NCBI RefSeq assembly: GCF_032854445.1
Contig: NC_088296.1
Location: forward strand, 27,112,667 to 27,172,666
Source: Liolophura sinensis
Lineage: Eukaryota > Mollusca > Polyplacophora > Chitonida > Chitonidae
Length of the DNA: 60,000 bases
Direction of reading: 5' to 3'
Both the position numbers and the translations under genes were made by a program. The number at the start of each line of letters is the position of its first letter. Positions within the stretch are counted from its first letter, which is position 1. Below, piece by piece: positions 1 through 12,400 of this stretch. The notes under the pieces are model-generated. The model had not been told where the DNA came from and searched no databases. It was given only the letters and a program-made list of their open reading frames with translations.

Positions 1-288
1 AATGGCAAGATCTTAACACTGTATTATTAGAGAATACTATCTGTGTATGTCAATCAGTCTACTTGTCATTCTGGTTTAAAGGTCAATCTTTGAATGTATC
101 TCATGCCTTGAACATCATGCAGTTCTACACTGCTCAATCAGGGGAGCTACCGGTATTCTCGAAATGCCTTTTTTCTATTTTGGCATTTATATGGATATTT
201 CAAATCGATCAAATTGATTATTAAGGTATTTAAAACAGTTTTCTTCTCACCTGTCAAAATGTTACTCTCATACCAATCTTTTTTTCAG

Positions 289-452
289 ATTACTTAAGAT
301 GCCCAAATACAAGCTGATTTACTTCAATCTTCGTGCGCGAGGGGAGATAATCCGGCTGCTCTTCTCCTTGGCAGGGGTACCGTTTGAGGATTATCGCGTT
401 GATCTGGACGAGCATTTCAACCCTGCTGCGGAGTACGCGGAGATCAAGAAAG
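289..452 (+). CDS. GST exon 1 (5'UTR end plus residues 1-51)
   Basis: A polypyrimidine tract and CAG end at 288. The exon has ten untranslated bases, ATG at 299, and ends AAAG|GTAAGA at 452/453 in phase 1. It encodes the start of the thioredoxin-like domain, including Tyr8. Confidence 0.88.
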
Positions 453-3400
453 GTAAGACATGGTTTGCGCTTATATATTGTAAACTGAACTATATAAACT
501 GAAGTTATTTTAAAATGACACACTTCATTGAATCTGTTATCTACCGGTACTCATTATAGGTCCGTCAAATATGTGCCTGGACGGCAATGCCCCTTATAGT
601 CATATCTTATTTTTCTTGTCGTTAACATAAGCAGGAGAAAATATAGAAGGGATGCCAAAATCAGGTGAATGAGCGTGAAAACGTTTTTAGAAGTATAGTG
701 TTTAATGTTTTGTCGCCTTTTTCTTTCCGGTGAAAAGGGTAGTTATTTTGTAGCGAGGGTATGAAGGGATGCCAAAATCAGCTGAAAGAGCGTGAAAACG
801 TATGTAGAAATATAGCCTTAATGTGTTTTTTTTCTTCACCTTTTTCTTTCCGGTGAAAAGGGTAGTTATTTTGTAGCGTCAGTATTTGGGACCATATCAT
901 CTTTGCATAATAATGTTGTAAATAAGGATGCGATGCATGTAGGCCTATCATCATTTTTTCGGATGTGATGCATGTATCATCATTTTTTCGGATGTGATGC
1001 ATGTATCATCATTTTTTCGGATGTGATGCATGCATCATCATTGTTTCGGATGTGATGCATGTATCATTATTTTTTCGGATGTGATGCATGTATCATCATT
1101 TTTTCGGATGTGATGCATGCATCATCATTGTTTCGGATGTGATGCATGTATCATCATTGTTTCGGATGTGATGCATGTATCATCATTGTTTCGGATGTGA
1201 TGCATGTATCATCATTTTTTGAATCTAACTCACTGATTAAATATATGTCTTTAATCCGATTTAACGTGTGTTACATTCTCATTTATAGCATCATTATACA
1301 AAGAGAATATATTCCAAGAGGTGGTCCCAAATACCCACCATACAAAAATTATTTTCAAATGTCCTTTTTCTTTTAAGAAAAATCGAAAAAACTTTCTCCG
1401 CCTTATAGTGCGAAGTAGAACCCAAAGCATACTGACATACTATATCTACAGACCTGCTTTACTTTGTACACCTTTAATCTTCACGTGCGTATGTATCTAC
1501 CACTGGACAAGGAGCATGTTTCAGGTCATACCAAAGACTTTAAAAGTGGTACTTGCTGTTCCCTCACTTGGCGCTCAGCACTGAGGGGTTAGAGCAAGGA
1601 AATGTGACTGGTTGGTCCGGTGTCATTATAATGTCACTGGGTTGGGTGTCATGCCTGGTGTCTTTATGACTGCTTTGGCGGCAAGCATTCGCCCTGCCAC
1701 AATAAGACACAATATATGTACAAACACATAATGGTTCCTCGTCGTCACATAGCTGAGAAATGGTTAAGTACGACGTTAAAACTATCCCTAAACAGAAGCC
1801 AGTTTAATAGGGATCCTGAAGTGTGTACATCTATGTTGATGTCTTCAAGTTTTGTTTATTTCAAAATGAATAAGATTGGGATGGATCACTGGAGGTGTGA
1901 CATTATAATGTGCCTGTTTTATTTTGTTTACACAAATGTTTATTTGCTTACGGAGAAAAACCTTGTACGTGTACATGTATGTTTTATCCAATCAGCGGCT
2001 CCTTTCGGTCAGCTTCCGGTGCTGGAGGTGGATGGCGAGAACCTCGCTCAGAGTCACGCTATCGAGAGGTTCTTGGCTCGCGAATTCGGTAAGATCTGAT
2101 ACTTGAGCTTGTACTCACATATACTTTTACTATCAGGAATTCGGTAAGATGTGATAGTTGTATTTGTACTCATATATCCTTGTACTCCCAGGAATTCGAT
2201 AAGATCAGATACTTGTCTTTCGGGAATTCTGTGAGATCAGAGAACTGATACAAATGTTCGCAACCACTGTAAGCTTGTTTCCTGTTGTGTTAACCTAAAA
2301 TTCTGCCTCAAATTTTACTTAATCCACAAACGTAGAAATATACGCTGTTACATTATTATCTGATCAGAAATGGAAATATGTTAAATATTTACTGAGAACC
2401 GTCACTGATTGGTCTTATCCAGGACTGGATGGTGAGACATCACTGCAGAAGGCCAAGGTCGACATGTGGATCGAGGGCGCGGACGAAATCCTTCGGCGTG
2501 TTTCGGATAACATCGAGGAGCATGACGCCAAAAAGAAGGTTATGGTCAACAGAGTATCTCCCCTTTACATGTTAAGACTCTTACTCTTATAGCTAAAGTC
2601 ACATTTGACTAAATATTACCTAATATTACCTAAGATGAATGAGCTGATTCACGAATGCATGACGTGTATGTCCATTAGCCAATCAAGCAAGCCAAACAAA
2701 CAAATCAAGCAAATCAAGCAAGCTAAACAAATGATGTCAGTCAAGCAAATAAGGCAAGTCAAGCAAATCAAATAGGCCAAACATCAAACAAGTCAAGAAG
2801 CACTTCCACAAAGCAATTTCTGACTTTAGTCAAAATTTAATCAATCTTATCACCGTGTTTATTTTTGGGTTCTGTAAGCTGAAATTTTGATAAATTTATC
2901 CGCTGATGATATTTAGAAGGTGGCGCAAATGGTGATTTATTGGCCTCCCTAAATAAGCTCTGAAATAACAATTTAAATTTTGACTTAAGTGAGAAATGGC
3001 TTTGTCGAAACGGCCACTGACCGAGCAAGTCAACCAAATCAATTACGTTTATTAATACACCACTTCTTATTTCAGGCTGCTGACAAGAATCGCATCATGA
3101 CCGTAGTCGCACCAGCGGTGCTTGGCGCACTCGAGAAGACCCTATCTCTGAACAAGGGAGGGTTTATTGTCGGCGACAAGGTAGGTCCAATTTGTTTATT
3201 TCTTATTACTGCTGGAATTGTGACTTTGGTATAAAAATGTGAGAGCAATGGGGACTTGTCAAACTTTTATGTTTTTTTTTTTCGACATCATCATGATGTC
3301 GTCACATTTAACTCAGTGCAGCGCAACAAATCATTTTTGATTTCCTCAGAGGTGTGTCAGGTATAGATCTACCAGGAGGAGGTCTGGGGTTTACTCCGGG

Positions 3401-6400
3401 TACACGGATTTCCTCAGAGGTGTGTCAGGTATAGATCTACCAGGAGGAGGTCTGGGGTTTACTCCGGGTACACGGATTACCTCCGAGGTGTGTCAGGAAT
3501 AGACCTAGCTGGTGAAGGTCTGTGGTGTACTCCGGGTACACGGATTACCTCCAAAGTGTGTCAGGTATAGACCTAGCTGGTGAAGGTCTGTGGTGTACTC
3601 CGGGTACACGGATTACCTCCAATGTGTGTCAGGTATAGATCTACCAGGAGGAGGTTTGGGGTTTACTCCGGGTACACGGATTACCTCCGAGGTGTGTCAG
3701 GTATAGACCTAGCTGGTGAAGGTCTGTGGTGTACTCCGGGTACACGGATTACCTCCAATGTGTGTCAGGTATAGACCTACCTGGTGAAGGTCTGTGGTGT
3801 ATTCCGGGTACACAGATTACCTCAGAGGTGTGAATGGTACAGATCTACCTGGTGAAGGTCTGTGGTGTACTCCGGGTACACAGGTTACCTTCGAGGTGTG
3901 TCAGGTATAGACCTAGCTGGTGAAGGTCTGTGGTGTACTCCGGGTATACGGATTACCTCCGAGGTGTGTCAGGTATAGATCTACCTGGTGAAGGTCTGTG
4001 GTGTACTCCGGGTACACGGATTACCTCCGAGGTGTGTCTGGTATAGATCTACCTGGTGAAGGTCTGTGGTGTACTCCGGGTACACGGATTACCTCTGAGG
4101 TGTGTCAGGTATAGACCTACCTGGTGAAGGTCTGTGGTGTACTCCGGGTACACAGATTACCTCCGAGGTGTGTCAGGTATAGACCTAACTGGTGAAGGTC
4201 TGTGGTGTACTCCGGGTACACGGATTACCTCAGAGGTGTGTCAGGTATAGATCTACCTGGTGAAGGTCTGTGGTGTACTCCGGGTACACGGATTACCTCC
4301 GAGGTGTGTCAGGTATAGACCTAGTTGGTGAAGGTCTGTGGTGTACTCCGGGTACACGGATTACCTCCGAGGTGTGTCAGGTATAGACCTACCTGGTGAA
4401 GGTCTGTGGTGTACTCCAGGTACACGGATTATCTCCGAGGTGTGTCAGGTATAGACCTAACTGGTGAAGGTCTGTGGTGTACTCCGGGTACACGGATTAC
4501 CTCCGAGGTGTGTCAGGTATAGATCTACCTGGTGAAGGTATGTGGTGTATTCCGGGTACACAGATTACCTCAGAGGTGTGTCAGGTATAGACCTAGCTGG
4601 TGAAGGTCTGTGGTGTACTCCGGGTACACGGATTACCTCCGAGGTGTGTCAGGTATAGACCTACCTGGTGAAGGTCTGTGGTGTACTCCGGGTACACGGA
4701 TTACCTCCGAGGTGTGTCAGGTATAGACCTAGCTGGTGAAGGTCTGTGGTGTACTCCGGGTACACGGATTACCTCCGAGGTGTGTCAGGTATAGATCTAC
4801 CTGGTGAAGGTCTGTGGTGTATTCCGGGTACACAGATTACCTCAGAGGTGTGTCTGGTACAGATCTACCTGGTGAAGGTCTGTGGTGTACTCCGGGTACA
4901 CAGGTTACCTTTGAGGTGTGTCAGGTATAGACCTAGCTGGTGAAGGTCTGTGGTGTACTCCGGGTACACGGATTACCTCCGAGGTGTGTCAGGTATAGAT
5001 CTACCTGGTGAAGTTCTCTGGTGTACTCCGGGTACACGGATTACCTCAGAGGTGTGTCAGGTGTAAACCTAGCTGGTGAAGGTCTGTGGTGTACTCTGGG
5101 TACACGGATTACCTGAGTGGTAAGTCAAGTATAGAACTACCTGGTGAAGGTCTGTGGTGTACTCCGGGTACACAGGTTACCTTCGAGGTGTGTCAGGTAT
5201 AGACCTAGCTGGTGAAGGTCTGTGGTGTACTCCGGGTACACGGATTACCTTCGAGGTGTGTCAGTTATAGACCTAGCTGGTGAAGGTCTGTGGTGTACTC
5301 CGGGTACACGGATTAACTTCGAGGTGTGTCAGGTATAGATCTACCTGGTGAAGGTCTGTGGTGTACTCCAGGTACACGGATTACCTCCGAGGTGTGTCAG
5401 GTATAGACCTACCTGGTGAAGGTTTGTGGTGTACTCCGGGTACACGGATTACCTCCGAGGTGTGTCAGGTATAGACCTAGCTGCTGAAGGTATGTGGTGT
5501 ACTCCGGGTGCACGGATTACCTCCGAGGTGTGTCAGGTATAGACCTAGTTGGTGAAGGTCTGTGGTGTACTCCGGGTACACGGATTACCTCCGAGGTGTG
5601 TCAGGTATAGACCTAGTTGGTGAAGGTCTGTGGTGTACTCCGGGTACACGGATTACCTCCGAGGTGTGTCAGGTATAGACCTAGCTGGTGAAGGTCTGTG
5701 GTGTACTCCGGGTACACGGATTACCTCCGAGGTGTGTCAGGTATAGACCCAGCTGGTGAAGGTCTGTGGTGTACTCCGGGTACACGGATTACCTCCGAGG
5801 TGTGTCAGGTATAGACCCAGCTGGTAAAGGTCTGTGGTGTACTCCGGGTACACGGATTACCTCCGAGGTGTGTCAAGTATAGACCTAGTTGGTGAAGGTC
5901 TGTGGTGTACTCCGGGTACACAGATTACCTTCGAGGTGTATCAGGTATAGATCTACCAGGAGGAGGTCTGGGGTTTTCTCCGGATACACAGATTACCTCC
6001 GAGGTGTGTCAGGTATAGATCTACCTGGTGAAGGTCTGTGGTGTACTCCGGGTACAGGGATTACCTCAGAGGTGTGTCAGGTATAGACCTAGCTGGTGAA
6101 GGTCTGTGGTGTACTCTGGGTACACGGATTACCTTCGAGGTGTGTCAGGTATAGATCTACCTGGTGAAGGTCTGTGGTGTACTCCGGGTACACGGATTAC
6201 CTCCGAGGTGTGTCAGGTATAGACCTAGCAGGTGAAGGTCTGTGGTGTACTCCAGGTACACGGATTACCTCCGAGGTGTGTCAGGTATAGACCTAGCTGG
6301 TGAAGGTCTGTGGTGTACTCCGGGTACACGGATTACCTCCGAGGTGTGTCAGGTATAGACCTAGCTGGTGAAGGTCTGTGGTGTACTCTGGGTACACGGA

Positions 6401-9400
6401 TTACCTCCGAGGTGTGTCAGGTATAGATCTACCTGGTGAAGGTCTGTGGTGTACTCCGGGTACACGGATTACCTCCGAGGTGTGTCAAGTATAGACCTAG
6501 CTGGTGAAGGTCTGTGGTGTACTCTGGGTACACGGATTACCTCCGAGGTGTGTCAAGTATAGACCTAGCTGGTGAAGGTCTGTGGTGTACTCTGGGTACA
6601 CGGATTACCTCCGAGGTGTGTCAGGTATAGATCTACCTGGTGAAGGTCTGTGGTGTACTCCGGGTACACGGATTACCTCCGAGGTGTGTCAGGTATAGAC
6701 CTAGCTGGTGAAGGTCTGTGGTGTACTCCGGGTACACGGATTACCTCCGAGGTGTGTCAGGTATAGATCTACCTGGCGAAGGTCTGTGGTGTACTCCGGG
6801 GTACACGGATTACCTCCGAGGTGCGTCAGGTATAGATCTACCTGGTGAAGGTCTGTGGTGTACTCCGGGTACACGGATTACCTCCGAGGTGTGTCAGGTA
6901 TAGACCTAGCTGGTGAAGGTCTGTGGTGTACTCCGGGTACACGGATTACCTTCGAGGTGTGTCAGGTATAGATCTACCTGGTGAAGGTCTGTGGTGTACT
7001 CCGGGTACACGGATTACCTCCGAGGTGTGTCAGGTATAGACCTAGCTGGTGAAGGTCTGTGGTGTACTCCGGGTACACGGATTGCCTTCGAGGTGTGTCT
7101 GGTATAGATCTACCTGGTACAGGTCTGTGGTGCACTCTGAGTACACGGATTAACTCGAAGGTGTGTCAAGTATAGACCTACCTGGTGAAGGTCTGTGGTT
7201 TTCTCCGGGTACACGGATTACCTCAGAGGTGTGTCAGGTATAGATCTACCTGGTGAAGGTCTGTGGTGTACTCCGGGTACACGGATTACCTGAGTGGTAA
7301 GTCAAGTATAGACCTACCTGGTAAAGGTCTGTGGTGTACTCCGGGTACACGGATTACCTTCGAGGTGTGTCAGATATAGACCTAGCTGGTGAAGGTCTGT
7401 GGTGTACTCCGGGTACACGGATTACCTCCGAGGTGTGTTAGGTATAGATCTACCTGGTGAAGGTATGTGGTGTACTCCGGGTACACGGATTACCTCCGAG
7501 GTGTGTTAGGTATAGATCTACCTGGTAAAGGTATGTGGTGTACTCCGGGTACACGGATTACCTCCGAGGTGTGTCAGGTATAGATCTACCTGGTGAAGGT
7601 CTGTGGTGTACTCTAGGTACACGGATTACCTCCGAGGTGTGTCAGGTATAGACCTAGCTGGTGAAGGTCTGTGGTGTACTCCGGGTACACGGATTACCTT
7701 CGAGGTGTGTCAGGTATAGACCCAGCTGGTAAAGGTCTGTGGTGTACTCCGGGTACACGGATTACCTCCGATGTGTGTCAAGTATAGACCTAGTTGGTGA
7801 AGGTCTGTGGTGTACTCCGGGTACACGGATTACCTTCGAGGTGTGTCAGGTATAGACCCAGCTGGTAAAGGTCTGTGGTGTACTCCGGGTACACGGATTA
7901 CCTCCGATGTGTGTCAAGTATAGACCTAGTTGGTGAAGGTCTGTGGTGTACTCCGGGTACACGGATTACCTCCGAGGTGTGTCAGGTATAGATCTACCTG
8001 GTGAAGGTCTGTGGTGTACTCCAGGTACACGGATTACCTCCGAGGTGCGTCAGGTATAGATCTACCTGGTGAAGGTCTGTGGTGTACTCCGGGTACACGG
8101 ATTACCTCCGAGGTGTGTCAGGTATAGACCTAGCTGGTGAAGGTCTGTGGTGTACTCCGGGTACACGGATTACCTTCGAGGTGTGTCAGGTATAGATCTA
8201 CCTGGTGAAGGTCTGTGGTGTACTCCGGGTACACGGATTACCTCCGAGGTGTGTCAGGTATAGACCTAGCTGGTGAAGGTCTGTGGTGTACTCCGGGTAC
8301 ACGGATTGCCTTCGAGGTGTGTCTGGTATAGATCTACCTGGTGAAGGTCTGTGGTGCACTCTGAGTACACGGATTAACTCGAAGGTGTGTCAAGTATAGA
8401 CCTACCTGGTGAAGGTCTGTGGTTTTTTTTCCGGGTACACGGATTACCTCCGAGGTGTGTCAGATATAGATCTACCTGGTGAAGGTCTGTGGTGTACTCC
8501 GGGTACACGGATTACCTGAGTGGTAAGTCAAGTATAGACCTACCTGGTAAAGGTCTGTGGTGTACTCCGGGTACACGGATTACCTTCGAGGTGTGTCAGA
8601 TATAGACCTAGCTGGTGAAGGTCTGTGGTGTACTCCGGGTACACGGATTACCTCCGAGGTGTGTTAGGTATAGATCTACCTGGTGAAGGTATGTGGTGTA
8701 CTCCGGGTACACGGATTACCTCCGAGGTGTGTTAGGTATAGATCTACCTGGTAAAGGTATGTGGTGTACTCCGGGTACACGGATTACCTCCGAGGTGTGT
8801 TAGGTATAGATCTACCTGGTGAAGGTCTGTGGTGTTCTCCGGGTACACGGATTACCTAAGTGGTAAGTCAAGTATAGACCTACCTGGTGAAGGTCTGTGG
8901 TGTACTCCGGGGTACACAGATTACCTCAGAGGTGTGTCTGGTATAGATCTACCTGGTGAAGGTCTGTGGTGTACTCCGGGTACACGGATTACCTCCGAGG
9001 TGTGTCAGGTATAGACCTAGCTGCTGAAGGTATGTGGTGTACTCCGGGTACACGGATTACCTCAGAGGTGTGTCAGGTATAGACCTAGCTGGTGAAGGTA
9101 TGTGGTGTATTCCGGGTACACAGATTACCTCAGAGGTGTGTCAGGTATAGACCTAGCTGGTGAAGGTCTGTGGTGTACTCCGGATACACGGATTACCTCC
9201 GAGGTGTGTCAGGTATAGACCTAGTTGGTGAAGGTCTGTGGTGTACTCCGGGTACACGGATTACCTCCGAGGTGTGTCAGGTATAGACCTAGTTGGTGAA
9301 GGTCTGTGGTGTACTCCGGGTACACGGATTACCTCAGAGGTGTGTCAGGTATAGACCTAGCTGGTGAAGGTCTGTGGTGTACTCCGGGTACACGGATTAC

Positions 9401-12400
9401 CTCCGAGGTGTGTCAGGTATAGACCTAGCTGGTGAAGGTCTGTGGTGTACTCCGGGTACACGGATTACCTCCGAGGTGTGTCAGGTATAGACCCAGCTGG
9501 TAAAGGTCTGTGGTGTACTCCGGGTACACGGATTACCTCCCGATGTGTGTCAAGTATAGACCTAGTTGGTGAAGGTCTGTGGTGTACTCCGGGTACACGG
9601 ATTACCTTCGAGGTGTATCAGGTATAGATCTACCAGGAGGAGGTCTGGGGTTTTCTCCGGATACACGGGATTACCTCCGAGGTGTGTCAGGTATAGATCT
9701 ACCTGGTGAAGGTCTGTGGTGTACTCCGGGTACAGGGATTACCTCAGAGGTGTGTCGGTATTAGACCTAGCCTAGCTGTGAAGGTCTGTGGTGTACTCTG
9801 GGTACAGGGATTACCTTCGAGGTGTGTCAGGTATAGATCTACCTGGTGAAGGTCTGTGGTGTACTCCGGGTACACGGATTACCTCCGGGGTGTGTCAGGT
9901 ATAGACCTAGCAGGTGAAGGTCTGTGGTGTACTCCAGGTACACGGATTACCTCCGAGGTGTGTCAGGTATAGACCTAGCTGGTGAAGGTCTGTGGTGTTT
10001 TCCGGGTACACGGATTACCTCCGAGGTGTGTCAGGTATAGACCTAGCTGGTGAAGGTCTGTGGTGTACTCTGGGTACACGGATTACCTCCGAGGTGTGTC
10101 AGGTATAGATCTACCTGGTGAAGGTCTGTGGTGTACTCCGGGTACACGGATTACCTCCGAGGTGTGTCAAGTATAGACCTAGCTGGTGAAGGTCTGTGGT
10201 GTACTCTGGGTACACGGATTACCTCCGAGGTGTGTCAAATATAGACCTAGCTGGTGAAGGTCTGTGGTGTACTCTGGGTACACGGATTACCTCCGAGGTG
10301 TGTCAGGTATAGATCTACCTGGTGAAGGTCTGTGGTGTACTCCGGGTACACGGATTACCTCCGAGGTGTGTCAGGTATAGACCTAGCTGGTGAAGGTCTG
10401 TGGTGTACTCCGGGTACACGGATTACCTCAGAGGTGTGTCAGGTATAGATCTACCTGGTGAAGGTCTGTGGTGTACTCCGGGTACACGGATTACCTCCGA
10501 GGTGCGTCAGGTATAGATCTACCTGGTGAAGGTCTGTGGTGTACTCCGGGTACACGGATTACCTCCGAGGTGTGTCAGGTATAGACCTAGCTGGTGAAGG
10601 TCTGTGGTGTACTCCGGGTACACGGATTACCTTCGAGGTGTGTCAGGTATAGATCTACCTGGTGAAGGTCTGTGGTGTACTCCGGGTACACGGATTACCT
10701 CCGAGGTGTGTCAGGTATAGACCTAACTGGTGAAGGTCTGTGGTGTACTCCGGGTACACGGATTGCCTTCGAGGTGTGTCTGGTATAGATCTACCTGGTG
10801 AAGGTCTGTGGTGCACACTGAGTACACGGATTAACTCGAAGGTGTGTCAAGTATAGACCTACCTGGTGAAGGTCTGTGGTTTTCTCCGGGTACACGGATT
10901 ACCTCCGAGGTGTGTCAGGTATAGATCTACCTGGTGAAGGTCTGTGGTGTACTCCGGGTACACGGATTACCTGAGTGGTAAGTCAAGTATAGACCTACCT
11001 GGTAAAGGTCTGTGGTGTACTCCGGGTACACGGATTACCTTCGAGGTGTGTCAGATATAGACCTAGCTGGTGAAGGTTTGTGGTGTACTCCGGGTACACG
11101 GATTACCTCCGAGGTGTGTTAGGTATAGATCTACCTGGTGAAGGTATGTGGTGTTCTCCGGGTACACGGATTACCTAAGTGGTAAGTCAAGTATAGACCT
11201 ACCTGGTGAAGGTCTGTGGTGTACTCCGGGGTACACAGATTACCTCAGAGGTGTGTCTGGTATAGATCTACCTGGTGAAGGTCTGTGGTGTACTCCAGGT
11301 ACACGGATTACCTCCGAGGTGTGTCAGGTATAGACCTAGCTGGTGAAGGTCTGTGGTGTACTCCAGGTACACGGATTACCTCCGAGGTGTGTCAGTTATA
11401 GATCTACCTGGTGAAGGTCTGTGGTGTACTCCGGGGTACACAGATTACCTCAGAGGTGTGTCTGGTATAGATCTACCTGGTGAAGGTCTGTGGTGTACTC
11501 CGGGTACACGGATTACCTCCGAGGTGTGTCAGGTATAGATCTACCTGGTGAAGGTCTGTGGTGTTCTCCGGGTACACGGATTACCTAAGTGGTAAGTCAA
11601 GTATAGACCTACCTGGTGAAGGTCTGTGGTGTACTCCGGGGTACACAGATTACCTCAGAGGTGTGTCTGTATAGATCTACCTGGTGAAGGTCTGTGGTGT
11701 ACTCCGTGTACACGGATTACCTCCGAGGTGTGTCAGGTATAGACCTAGCTGGTGAAGTTCTGTGGTGTACTCCGGGTACACAGATTGCCTCAGAGGTGTG
11801 TCTGGTATAGATCTACCTGGTGAATGTCTGTGGTGTACTCCGGGTACACGGATTACCTCCAATTTGTGTCAGGTATAGACCTAGCTGGTGAAGGTCTGTG
11901 GTGTACTCCGGGTACACGGATTACCTTCGAGGTGTGTCAGGTATAGATCTACCTGGTGAAGGTCTGTGGTGTACTCCGGGGTACACGGATTACCTCAGAG
12001 GTGTGTCAGGTGTAGACCTAGCTGGTGAAGGTCTGTGGTGTACTCCGGGTACACGGATTACCTCCGAGGTGTGTCAGGTTTAGATCTACCTGGTGAAGGT
12101 CTGTGGTGTACTCCGGGTACACGGATTACCTCCGAGGTGTGTCAGGTATAGATCTACCTGGTGAAGGTCTGTGGTGTACTCCGGGTACACGGATTACCTC
12201 CGAGGTGTGTCAGGTATAGATCTACCTGGTGAAGGTCTGTGGTGTACTCCGGGTACACGGATTACCTCCGAGGTGTGTCAGGTATAGACCTAGCTGGTGA
12301 AGGTCTGTGGTGTACTCGGGTACACGGATTACCTCAGAGGTGTGTTTGGTATAGATCTACCTGGTGAAGGTCTGTGGTGTACTCCGGGTACACGGATTAC

